Positions 57,984 to 64,000 of a stretch of 64,000 bases of DNA are shown in pieces; the stretch's first letter is position 1, and every line of letters starts with the position of its first letter. The translations under genes were made by a program, and so were the position numbers. The notes below the pieces were generated by a model that was not told where the DNA came from, made no database searches, and saw only the letters and a program-made list of their open reading frames with translations. Source of the DNA: Streptomyces hygroscopicus subsp. hygroscopicus (lineage in GTDB: Bacteria; Actinomycetota; Actinomycetes; Streptomycetales; Streptomycetaceae); the NCBI RefSeq assembly GCF_030269125.1, contig NZ_BSSM01000005.1:310001-374000 (forward strand), read 5' to 3'.

Positions 57984-57997
57984 TTACTAAGCGGTAA
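57984..57997. promoter_or_regulatory. Inverted repeat upstream of the EtfD-like gene
   Basis: TTAC-TAAGCG-GTAA lies 40 bp before the start codon in an AT-rich island. The form TTAC-N6-GTAA resembles operators of TetR-type regulators of fatty-acid degradation, fitting a gene for electron transfer from beta-oxidation. The regulator is not in this window. Confidence 0.5.
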
Positions 57998-58163
57998 CTT
58001 ATGTAGTCCTCTGAGACTACCCCTATCTTCCGTCGCGATGCAGGGGAGCGCGGGGTGATATGGGTCGCTGAGGGACCGCCCATCGTGACCCGTCGATCAC
58101 CCTCTGGGCAATCTGATCGTGTTATTCATCCCGAATTGCTACTTTCGCCTCTACCTTAGAGCC

Positions 58164-59195
58164 GTGCTCTACGGGATCGCCGCGGCCTCGGCCGCCCTGC
58201 TGCTCACCGCCGTCCTCGCGGCACTGCTCCGGCTGCCCGCGCGGCGGGCGGGAGTCGTCGACCGGCGCCGACAGCGCCCCCTTCCCCTGCTCGGCGGCCT
58301 CGCCGTCGCCGTCGTCACCTCGCTGGTCGCCTGGACGGGTGAATGGACCCGGGTCGCCCCCCTGGGCGAGGGGGTGGACGGCCTCCTCCTCGCCGCCGTC
58401 GGGGTCGCCGTGCTCGGCCTGGTCGCCGACGTCTGGCGGCTGCGCGGCCGCGTGATCGCCGCCGGCACGGCCGTGGCGGCGGCCTGCGTGGTGCCGTACG
58501 ACGAGACGGGCGTGGCCGGGGGCGTGCTCGCGGTCGCCGGGATCGTCGTCGTCACGCTCGCCTTCCGGGGGCTCGACCACGCGGACGGGCTGGCCGGGAC
58601 CGTCGGCGTGGTGACCGCCTTCGGCGCGGGCGTCTGCGCGGCCATCGAGGTGATGGACGGACTCGCCGTCCTGCTCAGCGTGTTCGCCGCCGCCCTGACC
58701 GGGTTCCTGATGCACAACTGGCATCCCGCGCGGGTCGGACTGGGCGCCTGCGGCTCCCTGTTCACGGGCTTCCTGCTCTCCTCCGCGGTGGTCTTCACCC
58801 GCGCGGGGTACGCGATCGGGCCGAGCGCGGCGGTCCTGTTCTGCCTCGGCGCCGTCGCCCTCGCGGACGCCGCCCTGGTGGTGCTCGTACGGCTGCTCGG
58901 GCGCCGTCCGCTGCTGCGGCGCGGCCCGGACCACCTGCTGCACCGGCTGCGGCGGCTCGGGCTCACCCAGCCGGGCGGCGTGGTGCTGCTCGGGGTGGGC
59001 GCCTTCGCCGCGGTGCTCGCCGGGGTGCTCGTGCACGCCGGGTGGGCGGGGGAGGGATCGGTCCTGTGGGTGGCGGGAGGAGCGGCGCTCGTGGTGCTCG
59101 TCCTCCTGCGGGCGCCTGTTCGGATCCCGGTGCAGCGACCCCGTCGTATGGCATCGACGCAGGTCAGCGGGCGGTTGCGTGTAAGGAACGGATAA
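58164..59195 (+). CDS. MraY/WecA-like membrane protein with altered active site
   Basis: A 343-aa polytopic membrane protein with about ten helices and the fold pattern of polyprenyl-phosphate N-acetylhexosamine-1-phosphate transferases. In such enzymes a DNxDG motif and a MGDxGSxxLG motif are catalytic; here they read DHADG and LGACGSLFTG, so the key Asp of the second motif is missing. It may be inactive or have a different role. GTG 58164 follows TACCTT by six bases and has no ribosome site, so the mRNA is probably leaderless. Confidence 0.72.
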   Translation: MLYGIAAASAALLLTAVLAALLRLPARRAGVVDRRRQRPLPLLGGLAVAVVTSLVAWTGEWTRVAPLGEGVDGLLLAAVGVAVLGLVADVWRLRGRVIAAGTAVAAACVVPYDETGVAGGVLAVAGIVVVTLAFRGLDHADGLAGTVGVVTAFGAGVCAAIEVMDGLAVLLSVFAAALTGFLMHNWHPARVGLGACGSLFTGFLLSSAVVFTRAGYAIGPSAAVLFCLGAVALADAALVVLVRLLGRRPLLRRGPDHLLHRLRRLGLTQPGGVVLLGVGAFAAVLAGVLVHAGWAGEGSVLWVAGGAALVVLVLLRAPVRIPVQRPRRMASTQVSGRLRVRNG

Positions 59196-59197
59196 GA

Positions 59198-59218
59198 CTT
59201 GAGTCCGGATGACTCAGG
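59198..59218. promoter_or_regulatory. HAIR element 1 upstream of dnaK
   Basis: CTTGAGT-N7-ACTCAGG, a near-perfect HspR-associated inverted repeat (consensus CTTGAGT-N7-ACTCAAG). It is bound by HspR, whose gene ends this operon, and represses dnaK until heat shock. Confidence 0.85.
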
Positions 59219-59226
59219 TCTGTTGA

Positions 59227-61790
<2,564 letters not shown>

Positions 61791-61826
61791 CGTCATCACA
61801 GCGGACGGGAAGGAGGGACGTCGGGG

Positions 61827-63002
61827 ATGAGCACCAAGGACTTCATCGAGAAGGACTTCTACAAGGTCCTCGGCGTCCCGAAGGACGCCACCGAGGCCGA
61901 GATCAAGAAGGCGTACCGGAAGCTCGCGCGCGAGTTCCACCCGGACGCCAACAAGGGCAACGCCAAGGCCGAGGAGCGCTTCAAGGAGATCTCCGAGGCG
62001 AACGACGTCCTCGGTGACCCCAAGAAGCGCAAGGAGTACGACGAGGCGCGCGCCCTGTTCGGCAACGGGGGCTTCCGCCCCGGGCCGGGCGCCGGCGGCG
62101 GCAGCTTCAACTTCGACCTGGGTGACCTCTTCGGAGGCGGCGGCACCGCCCAGGGCGGGGGCTTCGGCGGCGGACTCGGCGACGTCTTCGGGGGCCTGTT
62201 CAACCGGGGCGGCGCGGGCGGGGCGACCCGTACGCAGCCGCGCCGCGGCCAGGACGTGGACACCGAGGTCACCCTCAGCTTCACCGAGGCGATCGAGGGT
62301 GCCACGGTGCCGCTGCGGATGACCTCCCAGCAGCCCTGCAAGGCCTGTTCGGGCACCGGCGACAAGAACGGCACGCCCCGGGTGTGCCCGACCTGCGTCG
62401 GCACCGGCCAGATCGCCCGGGGCTCGGGCGGCGGCTTCTCGCTGACCGACCCCTGCCCCGACTGCAAGGGCCGCGGTCTGATCGCGGAGAACCCCTGCCC
62501 GGACTGCAAGGGCAGCGGGCGCGCCAAGTCCTCGCGCACCATGCAGGTCCGCATCCCGGCGGGTGTCACCGACGGGCAGCGCATCCGGCTGCGCGGCAAG
62601 GGCGCCCCCGGCGAGCGGGGCGGCCCGGCGGGCGATCTGTACGTGACCGTGCACGTGGGCGCGCATCCGGTGTTCGGCCGCAAGGGCGACAACCTCACGG
62701 TGACCGTCCCGGTCACCTTCGCCGAGGCCGCGCTCGGCGGCGAGGTGCGGGTCCCGACCCTCGGCGGCCCGCCGGTCACCCTGAAGCTGCCCCCGGGCAC
62801 TCCGAACGGCAGGACCATGCGGGCCCGCGGCAAGGGCGCGGTCCGCAAGGACGGCACCCGCGGGGACCTCCTGGTCACCGTCGAGGTGAGTGTTCCGGAG
62901 GACCTGTCGGGGAAGGCTCGTGACGCACTGGAGGCGTATCGCGAGGCGACCGCGGGCGAGGACCCGCGGGCGGAGCTGTTCGAGGCCGCGAAGGGAGCTT
63001 GA
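61827..63002 (+). CDS. dnaJ: Molecular chaperone DnaJ
   Basis: A 391-aa type I J-protein: J-domain with HPD (EFHPDANKGNAKAEE), Gly/Phe-rich region, four CxxCxGxG zinc motifs (CKACSGTG, CPTCVGTG, CPDCKGRG, CPDCKGSG) and C-terminal substrate-binding part. It stimulates DnaK ATPase and delivers substrates. ATG 61827 follows GAAGGAGGG. Third gene of the operon. Confidence 0.99.
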   Translation: MSTKDFIEKDFYKVLGVPKDATEAEIKKAYRKLAREFHPDANKGNAKAEERFKEISEANDVLGDPKKRKEYDEARALFGNGGFRPGPGAGGGSFNFDLGDLFGGGGTAQGGGFGGGLGDVFGGLFNRGGAGGATRTQPRRGQDVDTEVTLSFTEAIEGATVPLRMTSQQPCKACSGTGDKNGTPRVCPTCVGTGQIARGSGGGFSLTDPCPDCKGRGLIAENPCPDCKGSGRAKSSRTMQVRIPAGVTDGQRIRLRGKGAPGERGGPAGDLYVTVHVGAHPVFGRKGDNLTVTVPVTFAEAALGGEVRVPTLGGPPVTLKLPPGTPNGRTMRARGKGAVRKDGTRGDLLVTVEVSVPEDLSGKARDALEAYREATAGEDPRAELFEAAKGA

Positions 63003-63007
63003 GAGTG

Positions 63008-63463
63008 ATGGAAGGCCGCCGGCGCAACCCGTACGAACTGACCGAGGAGACCCCGGTCTACGTCATCTCGGTGGCGGCCCAGCTCTCCGGACTCCACCCG
63101 CAGACGCTGCGCCAGTACGACCGCCTGGGCCTGGTCTCCCCGGACCGCACCGCGGGCCGCGGCCGGCGCTATTCGGCCCGTGACATCGAACTGCTCCGCC
63201 AGGTGCAGCAGCTGTCGCAGGACGAGGGCATCAACCTGGCCGGCATCAAGCGCATCATCGAACTGGAGAACCAGGTCGCCGCACTCCAGTCCCGCGTCGC
63301 GGAGCTGGAAGCGGCCCTGGACGGGGCGGCGGCCACCATGCGCCAGCGCGAGGCCGCCGTGCACGCCTCCTACCGCAGGGACCTGGTGCCCTATCAGGAG
63401 GTCCAGCAGACGAGCGCGCTGGTCGTCTGGCGGCCCAAGCGGCCCCAGCAGCAGGGCGACTGA
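63008..63463 (+). CDS. hspR: Heat-shock repressor HspR (MerR family)
   Basis: A 151-aa MerR-type repressor: VYVISVAAQLSGLHPQTLRQ and LGLVSPDRTAGRGRRYSARD form the winged helix, followed by a coiled coil (IKRIIELENQVAALQSRVAE). It represses the dnaK operon by binding the HAIR elements with DnaK as corepressor, closing a feedback loop. ATG 63008 is chosen; TTG 62999 overlaps the dnaJ stop. Confidence 0.98.
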   Translation: MEGRRRNPYELTEETPVYVISVAAQLSGLHPQTLRQYDRLGLVSPDRTAGRGRRYSARDIELLRQVQQLSQDEGINLAGIKRIIELENQVAALQSRVAELEAALDGAAATMRQREAAVHASYRRDLVPYQEVQQTSALVVWRPKRPQQQGD

Positions 63464-63486
63464 CCGCTCGTACCGCCACGCACGGA

Positions 63487-63523
63487 GAAGGGCCCGCGGA
63501 CGCATCCCGTCCGCGGGCCCTTC
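63487..63523 (+). terminator. Terminator of the dnaK operon
   Basis: A 16-bp perfect stem (GAAGGGCCCGCGGACG and complement) with a CATCC loop begins 23 bp after the hspR stop and is followed by a C/T-rich stretch. Confidence 0.88.
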
Positions 63524-63660
63524 CGTGCTCCGGAACCCCGGGGCAAAGCCTTTCTTTGCCGCCTCGTGAACACTCCTTGGGTGGACGGTCCGTAAAGGGT
63601 GTTTGGAGAGGTTCTCGCATTGCTTTCACAGGATCGGCGGCGTGTAGTGTTGCGCACTCG

Positions 63661-63679
63661 TTAAGTAAGGTTCCTTGAC
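63661..63679. promoter_or_regulatory. Iron-box-like inverted repeat before the lipoprotein gene
   Basis: TTAAGTAAGGTTCCTTGAC has an AAGG/CCTT symmetry and loosely resembles the DmdR/DtxR iron box (TTAGGTTAGGCTCACCTAA). The similarity is partial and the downstream lipoprotein looks sugar-related, so this may be coincidental. Confidence 0.25.
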
Positions 63680-63767
63680 GTCGACTGTCGGCTCCGCGTT
63701 GTCTTTTCAGACACCTGGGTCCTATAGCAGCGCCCACGTCCGAAACACACGTGAAGTGAGCCCTCGT

Positions 63768-64000
63768 ATGCGTCGTATCGTTCTGTCCGTGGCCGCGTCC
63801 GCGGCGACCCTCTCGCTGGCCGGCTGCGGCGTACTGAACGCGACGGGGGACAGCACGAGCGCGAGCCCGGCCAAGGGCGACGACATCACCGTGGGCCTGC
63901 TGCTGCCGGAGACGACCAACACGCGCTACGACAAGTTCGACTACCCCATCATCAAGAGCAAGGTCGCCGACCTCACCGGGAAGCAGGGCAAGGTCGCGTA
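63768..64000 (+). CDS. Substrate-binding lipoprotein of an ABC transporter (3' partial)
   Basis: The window ends 77 codons into this gene. The N-terminus has a lipoprotein signal peptide with lipobox LSLAGC, then a Thr/Ser/Ala linker and DDITVGLLLPETTNTRYDKF, the start of a periplasmic-binding-protein type I fold as in xylose/ribose-type sugar-binding proteins. ATG 63768 is chosen from the signal peptide; no clear ribosome site precedes it. The 240 bp before it hold its promoter region and the terminator of hspR. Confidence 0.82.
   Translation, partial: MRRIVLSVAASAATLSLAGCGVLNATGDSTSASPAKGDDITVGLLLPETTNTRYDKFDYPIIKSKVADLTGKQGKVA

Noticed and set aside
63661..63679. An iron-regulated promoter for the final lipoprotein.
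   Set aside because: Listed only as a low-confidence site: the match to the iron box is partial and the protein looks like a sugar-binding lipoprotein.

Overview
The window is high-GC actinobacterial chromosome, almost certainly Streptomyces. The indicators are very strong G/C at third codon positions, frequent GTG/TTG starts, an AfsR-type SARP regulator, a SigE-family sigma factor, an HspR/HAIR-controlled dnaK operon, an EtfD-like iron-sulfur protein and a dcd gene next to tRNA-Gly. No replication origin, rRNA, CRISPR array or insertion sequence was seen.

Layout. 1-8 kb: the 3' part of a FAD oxidoreductase, a TetR/SDR pair with two identical-spacing operators, a large SARP-NB-ARC-TPR regulator followed by a possible 28-aa hydrophobic peptide gene, and a PPOX-family flavoprotein. 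8-13.5 kb: a membrane pseudokinase converging on a CHAT-protease/TPR gene with a small partner, which looks like a biological conflict module. 13.6-16.3 kb: a cold-shock cassette (DEAD helicase, Csp, short MerR-like protein). 16.7-20.3 kb: an Fpg/Nei glycosylase, a repeat-rich spacer, a MerR/old-yellow-enzyme pair and an FMN reductase. 20.4-24.8 kb: a three-gene module (unknown protein, MoxR AAA+ ATPase, vWA/HExxH metallopeptidase). 25-28 kb: SigE-family sigma factor with a membrane protein, a collapsed secreted-protein gene and small unknowns. 28-34.3 kb: a second, paralogous cold-shock cassette (MerR-like, SCO5918-like, CBS, DEAD, Csp). 34.6-39.1 kb: secreted proteins, including a TNT-type NADase toxin with a probable immunity gene, and a gene built from seven near-identical 22-23-residue repeats. 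39.4-45 kb: Ser/Thr kinase, M20 amidohydrolase, ArsR-type regulator and two small unknowns.

The most unusual region is 45.0-52.05 kb. Next to an intact tRNA-Gly(CCC) gene there are two further copies of its 3' 44 bp, at 45283 and 48369. They bound two tandem cassettes: one with a DUF4236-TerD protein and a VapBC toxin-antitoxin pair, one with an orphan N6 DNA methyltransferase fused to a specificity-like region plus a small membrane protein. Neither cassette encodes an integrase, but the two inner copies share flanking sequence with paired GGGCACG repeats, and a C-terminal tyrosine-integrase scrap lies just outside. The pattern fits tandem cis-mobilizable elements accreting at a tRNA.

52-64 kb is core genome: Zn-ribbon protein, dcd (apparently leaderless), a phosphoribosyltransferase, a Yip1-family protein, a monooxygenase-fold protein, the EtfD-like protein, a degenerate MraY/WecA-like membrane protein, dnaK-grpE-dnaJ-hspR with two HAIR operators, and the start of a substrate-binding lipoprotein. 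Recurring themes are stress and cold response (two cold-shock cassettes, dnaK operon), conflict or defence (CHAT, MoxR-vWA, TNT, VapBC, methyltransferase) and compact promoters giving leaderless mRNAs. All assignments come from reading motifs; no database search was possible.
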